From Diaporthe sp. PMI_573 (lineage: Eukaryota; Ascomycota; Sordariomycetes; Diaporthales; Diaporthaceae): a DNA stretch of 64,000 nt. This document shows, piece after piece, positions 33,097-42,400 of this stretch (position 1 is the stretch's first letter; each line of letters opens with the position of its first letter). The stretch is taken from positions 310,001-374,000 of the forward strand of contig JAJTUP010000023.1 of NCBI GenBank assembly GCA_021399435.1, in the 5' to 3' direction. Below the pieces are notes generated by a model, which was not told the DNA's origin, did not search any database, and worked only from the letters and a program-made list of their open reading frames with translations. The translations under genes were made by a program, and so were the position numbers.

Positions 33097-35190
33097 CTAT
33101 TTTGTAGACTCCGTTTTATTTGACGCTACCCTCCTCAGCAGCTCGAACCACACATCAGGACGAATGACCTCAAACTCAGGCCCCAGCTGCTCGACCATGC
33201 GACTAACATTTGAAGGTGTCATGTCAAAGGCGGCGAGAGCACCCGCAACGAATAAGGGATGGCGGCCGTCCCAACTCTTGGAGATGTTCCTCAGCGTCGC
33301 GGCGCCGCCCTCTTCGTCACCGATGCCCACCATGTTTGTCACCGGGAATCTTTCAGTGACATTGACCTGAATGCCTTCCAATGTAGAGATGAAACTCCCA
33401 AACAGGATCCCACGGAGCATGTCCTCCCCTACCGCGTCGCGAAAGGCAGTGATCATCTCGGGCGTCAGCGGCACATCTGTAGAATCGACCCGATTGTACA
33501 CAAACAACACCTCATCTGTTTGTGTGGCCCGCATGTAATCCCCGCTCTGGTTGAGGTACGCAGACAGAGCCTCTCCGGGCCAGACACCCGGGTAGGTGTA
33601 ACCTGCGCCGTCGGGTCCGGCGACGAGCAGGTCGTTCTCGGTCGACGTCTCCTGGTAGTACGACAGGATGCCGGGCCCGATGTCACGCAGCAGTGGACTG
33701 ATGGTCCAACCGAGAGGAACGGTGCCCCTCGCGGCATCGTTCCAATGTTTGAACATGCGGCGCTGGTTGTACTGGATGTTGTCACCCTCGAGATAGACTA
33801 GGCTTAGGTAGATCTTGGTACTGTTTCTTGATGAAGGATGCGGTAATGACATTGTCTTTGGAGGCTGTCGAGATTGGTCGCTTGGTCTGAACCCGCTGAA
33901 TATCGTGGGGTTGAAGTAGAAGTCCGTGGCGGCCACGTATACGCTGTTTCTTGCCAGCTGTGTGACACCGGTCATCTCGTCTCCGTTAGGGAACCAGCCC
34001 AAGTAAGCTGTGTTAGGCTGGAATTGACGGAGAATATTGTCGAGTAGTGCCGCTTCCCGCGGTCGGTTGCTATCCAGCCAAACGCATGGAGCTGCGGTGG
34101 CCACAATATAGTCGCGGAATATCGCGTTCACCTCCTGCTTCCCAGGTGGTGATGCTGATACTGATACCCTGAACTGATTCCACATCGACAGGGTGAGTGT
34201 CAGCCGTGTTGCCCCGGACGGATAGTCGAATTTGTAGATCATGGCGGATGTACCGTCCGCGAACCGCCAGCCTCCGGGGTGATCAGCCAAGTGTGAACCA
34301 CCGTCGTCGAACAGGAAAGAATCTTCAGCTTCATTTCCAGGCTGAAAGTCGGCTATGGTCTCGTTTCCATCCGCTGTAAGCCTCACATGGTAAACTGATG
34401 GGCCGTACCCATCTGCTGGGAAAGCGTCCGAGATGTTGACATAGACGGTGTTGCTCCGGTTAATGAATCGAGATAAATCGATCCTGTATGTGCCGTTATT
34501 TGATGAGTCCGTGACGGACGAGTTGGCCTTCAAGAGCGTATCCCAGGTCCTGTTGGCGTACAGTGTGGTCGAAATCGGCTTGATCGCAGTGATGAGGCGA
34601 TCGGTGACATTTGGCCACACATTACGGGATGCGTGCTCGTAGACCTCGTACTTGTCCTGGAATCGACCTCTAAGATCCTCAATGATGGGAATATTGAAGC
34701 GTCGCGCCAACTCTTCGGTCGCCAGAACGGCATCGGAAATGCCAGCCATCGTCGAAGCCAAGTTGATCGTATCTGGTATTTTGACATCGTAGACAATGGA
34801 ACCACGAATATCGGATCTGTACTTGTCGATTAATTGAAAAGGAGTACTCGTCACACCGACGCTTTGAACACCCTCAGCTTCAAGTTGCTCGAGCCAGGCT
34901 TGGTTGACTACGTCGTCAGATTCTTCACCTTGTTGCGACCAGTCCAGATACAGACGTGGTTGCTGCCGATTGACCAGTCCTTGCAGGGACGTCAGCAGGA
35001 GCTGCTCATCACCGCGAAGTGCACTGAGCCTGGCATATTCGATTTTCCCAGCGATATCTGGGGAGGAAGGCAATGCTCGGTCTGTTGGCCAGTCTAAGTC
35101 AGAGGCACTGGGCGCAGAGAAAGAAAGGGAGTTCAGGACGCTGAATATGATAAGATAATATGACATATGGAAGTTGCTTGTGGGTGCCAT
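33097..35190 (-). CDS. Secreted GxGYxYP-family protein (putative glycoside hydrolase)
   Basis: A single-exon frame of 697 residues starts at ATG 35190. A signal peptide is apparent (MSYYLIIFSVLNSLSFSAPS after a short polar start). The signature GPDGAGYTYPGVWP gives the GxGYxYP family its name. It follows YLSLVYLEGDNIQYNQRRMF, an Asp-rich block typical of the C-terminal domain, and the N-terminal half carries the companion domain (SLQGLVNRQQPRLYLDW). A beta-sandwich-like insert with several N-glycosylation sites (NRTWD, NNGTY, NRSNT, NVSD) lies in between. The family is mainly bacterial (Bacteroidetes and relatives), suspected to act on polysaccharides, and scattered in fungi. The lack of introns in a long gene would fit horizontal acquisition but does not prove it. 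No catalytic residues are assigned. Confidence 0.8.
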   Translation of the reverse strand: MAPTSNFHMSYYLIIFSVLNSLSFSAPSASDLDWPTDRALPSSPDIAGKIEYARLSALRGDEQLLLTSLQGLVNRQQPRLYLDWSQQGEESDDVVNQAWLEQLEAEGVQSVGVTSTPFQLIDKYRSDIRGSIVYDVKIPDTINLASTMAGISDAVLATEELARRFNIPIIEDLRGRFQDKYEVYEHASRNVWPNVTDRLITAIKPISTTLYANRTWDTLLKANSSVTDSSNNGTYRIDLSRFINRSNTVYVNISDAFPADGYGPSVYHVRLTADGNETIADFQPGNEAEDSFLFDDGGSHLADHPGGWRFADGTSAMIYKFDYPSGATRLTLTLSMWNQFRVSVSASPPGKQEVNAIFRDYIVATAAPCVWLDSNRPREAALLDNILRQFQPNTAYLGWFPNGDEMTGVTQLARNSVYVAATDFYFNPTIFSGFRPSDQSRQPPKTMSLPHPSSRNSTKIYLSLVYLEGDNIQYNQRRMFKHWNDAARGTVPLGWTISPLLRDIGPGILSYYQETSTENDLLVAGPDGAGYTYPGVWPGEALSAYLNQSGDYMRATQTDEVLFVYNRVDSTDVPLTPEMITAFRDAVGEDMLRGILFGSFISTLEGIQVNVTERFPVTNMVGIGDEEGGAATLRNISKSWDGRHPLFVAGALAAFDMTPSNVSRMVEQLGPEFEVIRPDVWFELLRRVASNKTESTK

Positions 35191-35818
35191 GTCGTGTTGC
35201 TATGATGATGGTCCAGGTACAGCACGGTGAGTCCCGACATCAGATGGCAGATCAGTCGGATATGTGGAAAGATTCCACTCCTACATTATCACAACCTGCT
35301 CGAGAGGATCGGATGAACGAGATGTGGAAAGCGGAGAACACAAACAGACCTGAATTGAAATTAGACATTCAATCTTAACCTTATTTCTCACAATATAATC
35401 AACCTTAACTCTATTTCCCACGTTACAGCTAACATTCACTCGGTGAATATCACTTTAACCTTTCAATCAAATACGAAGGAGAATTACTATGCGACCAAAC
35501 TTGCTGCTGACTTAAAAATACAATGCTTTTGCTTTACCCCTCTCTTTGCTCAAGCGAGATTATATTGGCAGCTCGCACCATTGGAGTGCATATACTAGGT
35601 TGGGTCAGGCCGCTTTGCACCCAACACCCACGTCTATTTATCTGTGCTACTGTTCAAGCGGAATCACTCTGCAGACAACAATGTAGGCAAGTGGTGATCT
35701 TGTTCGGAAGGGCATTTACATTGTGTTACGTGAATCTCATCCTGATACGTCATATACTAAAACTATATCTACATCATAGAAAGTTACTAAGGAAAATCAT
35801 CCCCCCCAATAATCTCAT
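35191..35818. other. Intergenic region with TTAACCTT-rich motif
   Basis: About 630 bp lies upstream of the GxGYxYP gene and downstream of the GMC gene. At 35376-35465 short imperfect repeats occur (CTTAACCTTATTTCTCAC, then CCTTAACTCTATTTCCCAC, then CTTTAACCTTTC), which may be promoter elements of the GxGYxYP gene. No gene was recognised. Confidence 0.35.
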
Positions 35819-37774
35819 CTACCTCTTCTTCGTTGCCGAAGCGGTGGCATTAATCTGGCTCAGGATGACATCCGCCGCCTTCTCTCCGACCATATAGGTC
35901 GACACAGCGGTGAACGTACCCGGGATCCGGGGATAAACCGAGGCGTCGACGACGCGCAGGCCAGCGACGCCGCGGACACGGAAGCTCGAGTCCAGGACGG
36001 CGTTCTTGTCGCCATCGGCGCCGATGGGCACGGTGGACGAGGCGTGGTGGCCCCAGGCAGTGTCCTTAGCGTACTGGCCGACGGCCTCGGCGCCCTGGAC
36101 GTCCGCGCCGGGGAGGATCTCGGTGACGTTGATGAGCTGGCGCGCGAAGGCGTCACGGGCGAGGCCGACAGCCTCGGTCAGGGCGGTGACGTCGGCCTGG
36201 AAGTCATTGTTGCCCGTGTCGAAGTAGTTGAAGGTGATCTTGGGCACATCAAGAGGGTCGGCGGAGAGGAGCTTCACGGTTCCCGCGGTGTTGCGCGGGT
36301 GGGCCTTGAGGATGGCCCAGGTGAACCAGTTGTGCTCGGCCGTGGCGTTGACGCTGTAGCCTGGGAAGTAGCCGCGGAAGTTGACGGGGCCGCCGAAGAC
36401 GAAGGCGTCCCACTCGTTGTTCGTAGCCACGGAGCTCTTGTAGTACATGGCGGCAGCGAGACCGGGGGACGAGTACAGGCCGTGGTCGCCCAGGACCGGG
36501 TTCTCCCAGCGGTCGAGGCACGCGTCGGCCGCGCTCTCGTCGAAGGTGCAGCCGTCCAGGGCGGTGAAGTTGTTCTCGATCTTGCCCTGGACCGTGATCT
36601 CGTAGTGGTCCTGAAGGTTGGTTCCCACGCCTGGAGAGTCGACAACGACGGGGATGCCAAACTGTTTCAGCTCATCGGCAGGACCGATACCACTGAGCTT
36701 TAGGATCTGAGGGGTGTTGTAGACGCCGCCGGCAATGATGACCTCGCGGGAAGCCGTGGCCGAGCCAGGGGTACCAGTGGCACCGGCGCTCTTGGGGCTT
36801 GCCTTGTAGAGATATTTGCCGTCAAGGAACTCAACTCCCGTTGCACGGGGTGGCGTGACGGTCTCGTCGAATGTGATCTTGGTCACATGGGTGTTCAGGC
36901 GGACGTCAAGAGGGTACTTCTTGCTGCCATCCGCGTTCGTCGCATCGCGGACTGCGACCACGAACTCGCGAGCGCCGACACGGGAAGCATTGTTGGTTGA
37001 GATTGGAATTTGGTAGTAGCCAGGCACGGTGTCGCGGGTGTCAATGTCTGCATTGGCATCGCCGGCGATCAATGTTCCCAAGTTGATAACAGAGTTGGTC
37101 TCGTTGCCAAGAGCGAATGCTCCGCCGGTAAGCATGCTGAGGAGCTGCGAGTCTCCGGTCACGATGCTGAGAGGCGCAGTCTCGGTGGAGAGCCAGCCAT
37201 CGTATCCGTGGCCAACTTGCCCAGGCAGCAGGTACTGGTTCTTCTCCATCCTAACAAAGTACTGGCGCATGTTGGCGGCAGACCACGACGAGTCTCCGGT
37301 GAGCGTCGCGATGTAGTCAAAGTCTGACTCGTGTGGGTAGACTGCGATCAAAGCATTGTGTGCTGTGCATCCTCCCAGGGTCCCAGTGCGTGGGTAGAGG
37401 GTGCCCAGCAGCTCGGAGCCCGCAGGAGGATTCAGTCCGGTGTAGATGGAGCCATCCGGGGTCTTGTAGCTGGTCTTGAAGTCTCGAGCCTGGCGGGTGT
37501 CGTCGGCATAGTGGTGAACGAAGAAGTTCCAGGCGACCTCCTCTTCCTCTGAGATCCTCACACTATAGGCTGGGACCGTGTAGTTGTGCTCGGTGCCGTG
37601 GTCGTCGCCAGCCTCAAGAAGCAAGGTCTTGTGGCCAGCGAGGGCGAGACGAGCAGCGAGAGGACCTCCGCCAGCACCAGAGCCAACAATGACATATTCG
37701 TAGCCAGTGATATTGACGGCAGTTGCAGCTGTGGCAAGTGCCGCTGTGGCACCTAGCATATGCTGAAACTTCAT
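35819..37774 (-). CDS. Secreted GMC oxidoreductase (AA3-type)
   Basis: A single-exon frame of 651 residues starts at ATG 37774. A signal peptide (MKFQHMLGATAALATAATAV) precedes the FAD-binding dinucleotide fold YEYVIVGSGAGGGPLAARLA with the ribose-binding acid in LLLEAGDD. The GMC signature 1 region contains GTLGGCTAHNALI and signature 2 is GGVYNTPQILKLSGIGPADE. The C-terminal catalytic His lies in WGHHASSTVPIG, followed by FRVRGVAGLRVVDASVYPRI and GTFTAVSTYMVGEKAADVI. It therefore looks catalytically complete and extracellular, oxidising an alcohol, sugar or aromatic alcohol; the substrate cannot be read from sequence. It shares little detail with the intracellular-looking GMC at 55109-57233. 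Plus-strand frames here (for example 36044-36703) are GC-rich shadows. Confidence 0.87.
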   Translation of the reverse strand: MKFQHMLGATAALATAATAVNITGYEYVIVGSGAGGGPLAARLALAGHKTLLLEAGDDHGTEHNYTVPAYSVRISEEEEVAWNFFVHHYADDTRQARDFKTSYKTPDGSIYTGLNPPAGSELLGTLYPRTGTLGGCTAHNALIAVYPHESDFDYIATLTGDSSWSAANMRQYFVRMEKNQYLLPGQVGHGYDGWLSTETAPLSIVTGDSQLLSMLTGGAFALGNETNSVINLGTLIAGDANADIDTRDTVPGYYQIPISTNNASRVGAREFVVAVRDATNADGSKKYPLDVRLNTHVTKITFDETVTPPRATGVEFLDGKYLYKASPKSAGATGTPGSATASREVIIAGGVYNTPQILKLSGIGPADELKQFGIPVVVDSPGVGTNLQDHYEITVQGKIENNFTALDGCTFDESAADACLDRWENPVLGDHGLYSSPGLAAAMYYKSSVATNNEWDAFVFGGPVNFRGYFPGYSVNATAEHNWFTWAILKAHPRNTAGTVKLLSADPLDVPKITFNYFDTGNNDFQADVTALTEAVGLARDAFARQLINVTEILPGADVQGAEAVGQYAKDTAWGHHASSTVPIGADGDKNAVLDSSFRVRGVAGLRVVDASVYPRIPGTFTAVSTYMVGEKAADVILSQINATASATKKR

Positions 37775-39634
37775 GCTGGGCTAGCTGTGGTGTTCCTGCA
37801 TGAGCGTCAGCCGGGGTTCTTCCACATGCAGTCACGATAAAAACAACAGGAACGTTTGGACCTACCGCTACCTCGAGTCTATCACTTCTTGACACTGCAG
37901 CCAAATATGACAAGAGATGCTGAACAAGCCACATGGAATCCTCCACGATCCCATCGTCACACCAACTCTTTATACTACTCCTGCGGGCGAAAACCCCCTA
38001 TTCACATTGATCATCGTATCGTACATCAATTGTCCCCTCCTCATTTCCCCTCTCGGCGAAAAGCCATGGGCGAAGCAATCCTCTGCCGGCGCTGTCGCCA
38101 TATCTGGGCTGCTACCGGTCTTAGTTCGTCCTCACCCTTGCTAGGAACGGAACTATCACTGGCTCAAAGGCGACGATCTCCGTCAGGGATGTGGCTCACG
38201 TAGTATAGTGTCAACTAGCTCCCCCTCCACGTGCTCGCCACCCTGGAGCATATTCGGACGTTGCAACTTTATGAAGACCGTCAGGGGCTAGAACAACAGC
38301 GTGGCCCTTATCTCCTCAGCTCTCAGCTGGGTGGAGGCGCATAGCCTCGTCGCATGGTTTCGTCGCATGGCATAATCCATGGCATCATCCATTTAATAAT
38401 GCAACTGTCAGCTCGGAGAAATGTGTTGCATTTAGTGTCCCGATGTTACCCCCCGCGGCTGCATTCGTCCTTGAAGCATCCTATTTTCCGCTTTGAGCGG
38501 TTCAAGTGGATCTTTTGCTGTCATCTGGGCGGGTTCTAGCGGGACCCCGAGCATCGGCCAAGAAGGACCTCGGCCAAGGTGAATGATGCCAACGTAAATT
38601 GTGGGGTTCATTGTCTGTTGGGAGTCCCAAGTAGAATAGACTGTTTTAATGTGGTGCTCGGCAGATTTGAGCTCACGCGTTCAAATGTTGGGCTGGAGTC
38701 AATGTGCCAGGGTATGCATAGGTTGAATGTTCAGTCTTGCATGTGATTTTAGGGGGTCGGGAAGGTGACTATTTTCGTATAATATTGGAAGATGTCAATG
38801 GATAATATAAATCTTTCTGCAATAGTATGGAAAGTGCATCAATAAGACTTGATGGTCACAGGAGCATCCAGTTCCCGCCTCTAGGGCTTTGCCACCCGTC
38901 CGAACCTCGTCTAGAGTGACGAGAACTTCTGCTTGACTACTTCAAAGCTTCTAGAGATGACTCTGCCGATCTTTCCGAAATCCAGTCGGTGGGGCCCATA
39001 AAAAATGTGCACTTCAAGGCAGAGATTTACCACCAAGCTGCCATTGAGTCGCAACGAGCTTCTCCTCAGGCAGAACGGCAGCACCGGTTCAGCTTCTGGT
39101 GGCGGCGGAGACGATTGTACTAGGGTTGAGGCTGTTGCAACGTTTATGACTGATCTTGATTGGCTTGCTATAGGACCAGCTGTACACAGTAGAGCCGTCT
39201 TCCCCGCCTGGCTCGGGTAGAACCTTTTTCATCTTGTTTGTTTTCTTCCACGCCCGACACGTTATCGCTTATCACTTGCCGTCTGGTGGCCCGAGAGAAT
39301 GAATGCGTCCGGTGTAGCATTCAACCTGAACTTTCCGTCACAAATGGCATACGTAGAGGAACGAATGCGGACATTTACCTACCAATGCGGTCTCCCAGAT
39401 CAATAGGAAAAGGCTCTCCATTCACGCTACTACTTCATTCTTGAGTCGAATAAGCAAACCTTCCAGGTTTGGACTGCTGCTGTGGTTATACGGGTTGTAG
39501 CTAAGCTAGCACCTTACTGTGATACAGAACGGACAATCTCAATGGCTGGTCGGCAAATCGAGTGGACGTCTCAGGCCCGGAAGAGTGGATGCACTTAGGT
39601 AAACTGCGTTGTCAAAATTTCCATGACCAAGAGC
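37775..39634. other. Intergenic region, no recognisable gene
   Basis: About 1.86 kb lies upstream of the secreted GMC gene. A TATA-like TCTTTATACTAC at 37969-37980 lies about 195 bp upstream of its ATG, although on the plus strand. A short direct duplication CGTCGCATGG/TTCGTCGCATGG occurs at about 38346-38370. No gene was recognised. Confidence 0.35.
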
Positions 39635-40013
39635 TAGCCAGACCATCCTTCGTGCCGTACGCGCTCTGAAAGCTTTTGATTGGGCATTTTCTGGCCGCTC
39701 CGGAGTCCCTTGCAACCTGCCCATCCCCACGCAAGCTTGTTGTTCTTGGGTAAATCATCGCCTTTGCGATTTTCGCACAAGTGTCATTCTGCACTATGGT
39801 ATAAACGAAGCACTTGCCATCACCATCTGGCTTAGGGGAGAAGTCGGGCCGGAATCCAGCAGAGCAACGGGCGTATTCGTCTGGGAGTAGGTTGTCGCAG
39901 GAGTTAGGCCCGCCGTTGTACTTGAAAAAGTCATCTTGGGAGATACCGCAGCGGTCCGCTAGGGCCCAGCACCCGTCGCCGCTTTGAACTTGGATGTATT
40001 GACAGATTGCCAT
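39635..40013 (-). pseudogene. LysM-domain gene remnant (chitinase/LysM-effector type)
   Basis: From ATG 40013 the minus strand reads a complete LysM domain (ICQYIQVQSGDGCWALADRC, then GISQDDFFKYNGG and SCDNLLPDEYARCSAG). The linker FRPDFSPKPDGDGKCF follows, and then a second LysM start (VYTIVQNDTCAKIAK). Near 39765-39775 the frame is lost. The continuation LPKNNKLAWGWAGCKGL is found in another frame and lacks several residues of the domain, so a small deletion with frameshift is likely. No signal peptide is found upstream. LysM tandems of this pattern occur in fungal LysM effectors and in subgroup C GH18 chitinases, and bind chitin oligomers. No GH18 domain follows, so this is a fragment. Confidence 0.65.
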
Positions 40014-40663
40014 TGGGCACTCTTTCTCTCTGAAGACAACAGCGCCAAGAAACCAAAGGGGAGGTTGTGAGTCTTGTAGCGTGCTTGGAGGCACGAAGCA
40101 GTATTATATACGATAAGCTCGCCGCTGTGCTCAAGGTGTTCGAAAAAGTTTAAATGTCTCCACACCTTCCGCAAAAACTGGCGTAGGCGGCCGTGCCGTG
40201 CCTTGCAAATAATTGTTTGCCCGTTGGTTGCATGTCTGACACCGGTGTAACATTTGGATCATGGTAGCAAACATGATGCTGTGGTATCTGGTACTCTGCC
40301 TCATACTTTATGGTCACGTAGCGGTATTTTGGTGGGAGTCAGGGTCGACAGAAAGCTGAGTCTCGCCTGCAGGCGACGTTCTTCACACTTCTTGACACCC
40401 TTCACTCCTCGGGGCGATATCGCAGACTAATATTTAAAAAGCTTCGGGTTTGGGGACAGCCCAGTTCTTGATTCGAAGTAACCAAGTTTTATTTGTAATA
40501 AGCTCTACATAGAAGTTGTCGATAAAGCCAAGTCGTGGAAGCCGCCCAGTTTCGCCGTGGAGGTAGCTAGTATCAATGCTAATAGCGTCCTTGCCGTTCA
40601 GGCCTGGTACCGGACATTTTCTCCCTACGCTCTCTCTTGCTTTTAGTAACGGTAGACATTTGG
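40014..40663. other. Intergenic region between two gene remnants
   Basis: About 650 bp without a recognisable gene. The minus strand may retain badly decayed 3' sequence of the 2EXR remnant, with several stops. Confidence 0.3.
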
Positions 40664-41395
40664 CGCATCTTAGGCGCATTCTTCCGTGCAAAGCCAGAAC
40701 ATAACTGCTAGATGCATCGTAGGTGCCGAATTTTCGGGCCCAAAGATCTCGTCAACCATATTCCACAGCTCTTGCTTGGCATGGACCAGCTCACCCAGTT
40801 TAAACTTAGGGCTAATGGTAACACCAGGCCTATAACCAAGCTTCAGAAACTCATCTATCCTCATTTCATCGCTCGCGTCAACAAGCTACACAGGCGCGTC
40901 ACCCAGGAGGCCAAACAGACCACTACCAACGGTAGTAGTGGCGTGTACGATGATAGGCTCCATGATAACGACTGTCCAGCTTAATGACGGGGCTTGAGCG
41001 CGCATCAATGTCGCCAGCTCAGACCGGGTCCATCTGTAGCAATACTGGGGCTCGTCACAGAGCCCCGACCTCATGTATTCCAAGAACTCGATTCGGACAG
41101 ACGCCCGTTGCACCTCTGTCTGCGCGGCATATAATGCGACACATCGGACCGGATCGCCCCAGTGGTAGGTCATCCAGTCTATATCAGCCACGGGATCCCA
41201 ATTAATGTGCACTATGTCGCGGGCCGCATCAAACCATAGGTGTTCGACCATATACATTGCGAATGGCTGGGTATTATCTAGATCATCAGGGTCAGGAAAT
41301 CCAGGCAGCTGGCGGCCAGTCTCGAAGGCGACTTGCCTCGACTCGCGGCAGACGCGTGTAATGAGGGGAGGAGCCTTGTTGCAAAGTCGGATCAA
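40664..41395 (-). pseudogene. 2EXR-domain protein remnant
   Basis: The minus strand reads APPLITRVCRESRQVAFETG, the core of the fungal 2EXR domain, then YMVEHLWFDAARDIVHINWD. It has neither an ATG nor the upstream part of the domain (the usual LPxEIRxxIW block). An in-frame TAG at 40886-40888 interrupts it, after which the same frame continues with MRIDEFLKLGYRPGV to a further stop near 40676. So the copy is truncated at the 5' end and carries at least one nonsense codon. 2EXR proteins are very abundant in ascomycetes; function is unknown. Confidence 0.6.
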
Positions 41396-42026
41396 CCCGT
41401 TTTTACTACATGGCGGGACGGGCCAGAAGATGTCTTCTTATTAGGAGTCAAGTTCTACCACTCGCTAAGGTAGGCACTGGCGCCATATAGCAAGACGAAG
41501 TTCCGTTGGGAAGTCGCCAAATTAATAGAAGACCACTTTCAATGCTGACATCGCGAAGAAATGGCTTGCGATCCTGATAAGTTTGTAAAGTAATTAGAAT
41601 ATAAGGACTCGGGCAGTAAAGATCGCAACAAAGAAGGCACAAGCGTGCATTGTGAAAAGATAAGCTCGCTATAAACCGCCTGCTTGCTTTTACTAGGTTG
41701 GAATATTCAAAGCGTTGGCAACAAAGTGGCAGGGTAAGGAAGCTGGTGTTTGTAAGCTCAGGGAAACCCACAGGCGGTTTCTCATGTATTGTCGGGTACG
41801 GACCATCAGGTGCACTGTAAGCAGCCAAGCTAGGTGCTAAAACTACAAGTAAAAGAGTGAAGACGATGGTAAGAAGCCCATTTGTAACTTGAAATCTTCA
41901 CAATGGAAATCATCTTTGTAATAAAAACACATCTTCATAAATTTGGGGAACATAAAGAGTACTACTGGTATAGCAGTTGGGACTCAAGTAGTGCTCAAGA
42001 TACAGCCTATCGGCCTCTCCCCAGAC
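41396..42026. other. Intergenic region
   Basis: About 630 bp with short, stop-ridden frames and no recognisable element. Confidence 0.3.
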
Positions 42027-42400
42027 TCACCTCTTCACCCCAATTGTCCCGTTTCTCGGTTTAATTGCCAGCCGTGGGGTAAATTCGATCGGTACCCTTT
42101 GAAGGTTATGGTAGGAGAGTCTGAGTGAGTGAATTGAGGCCAGATAGGGTGTGTCCGCCAGCTCGAGGCTACTGCAGATGAGCTCGCGAGCCTCGTGGAG
42201 GAGGCCGGTCAGGAAGAGGTGGTGGTCTGGCTCATCGAGGAACCTGGACATGTTGGCTTCTAACACCCTCTCCCAGACTTCTATGATATCCATGAACTCG
42301 TCCACAAGTGTCGGTGCTCAGTCACCAGCGGCCGCGATGCCGTGTAGAGAGGATGACCAGCCATTCTTTTCCGAGGCAGAAGATACTCTTTGTAAGTAAT
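42027..42400 (-). pseudogene. Possible decayed coding fragment, family not recognised
   Basis: The minus strand carries a 92-codon open frame with protein-like composition (DIIEVWERVLEANMSRFLDE, then HHLFLTGLLHEARELICSS). The same frame continues upstream as SSSLHGIAAAGD after a single TGA near 42320-42322. No ATG and no splice model were found. It could be a fragment of an accessory gene or chance. Confidence 0.3.

Noticed and set aside
36044..36703. 219-codon plus-strand open frame
   Set aside because: It lies entirely antisense to the GC-rich secreted GMC oxidoreductase; composition is Val/Gly/Asp-rich as expected for a shadow frame, with no domain.
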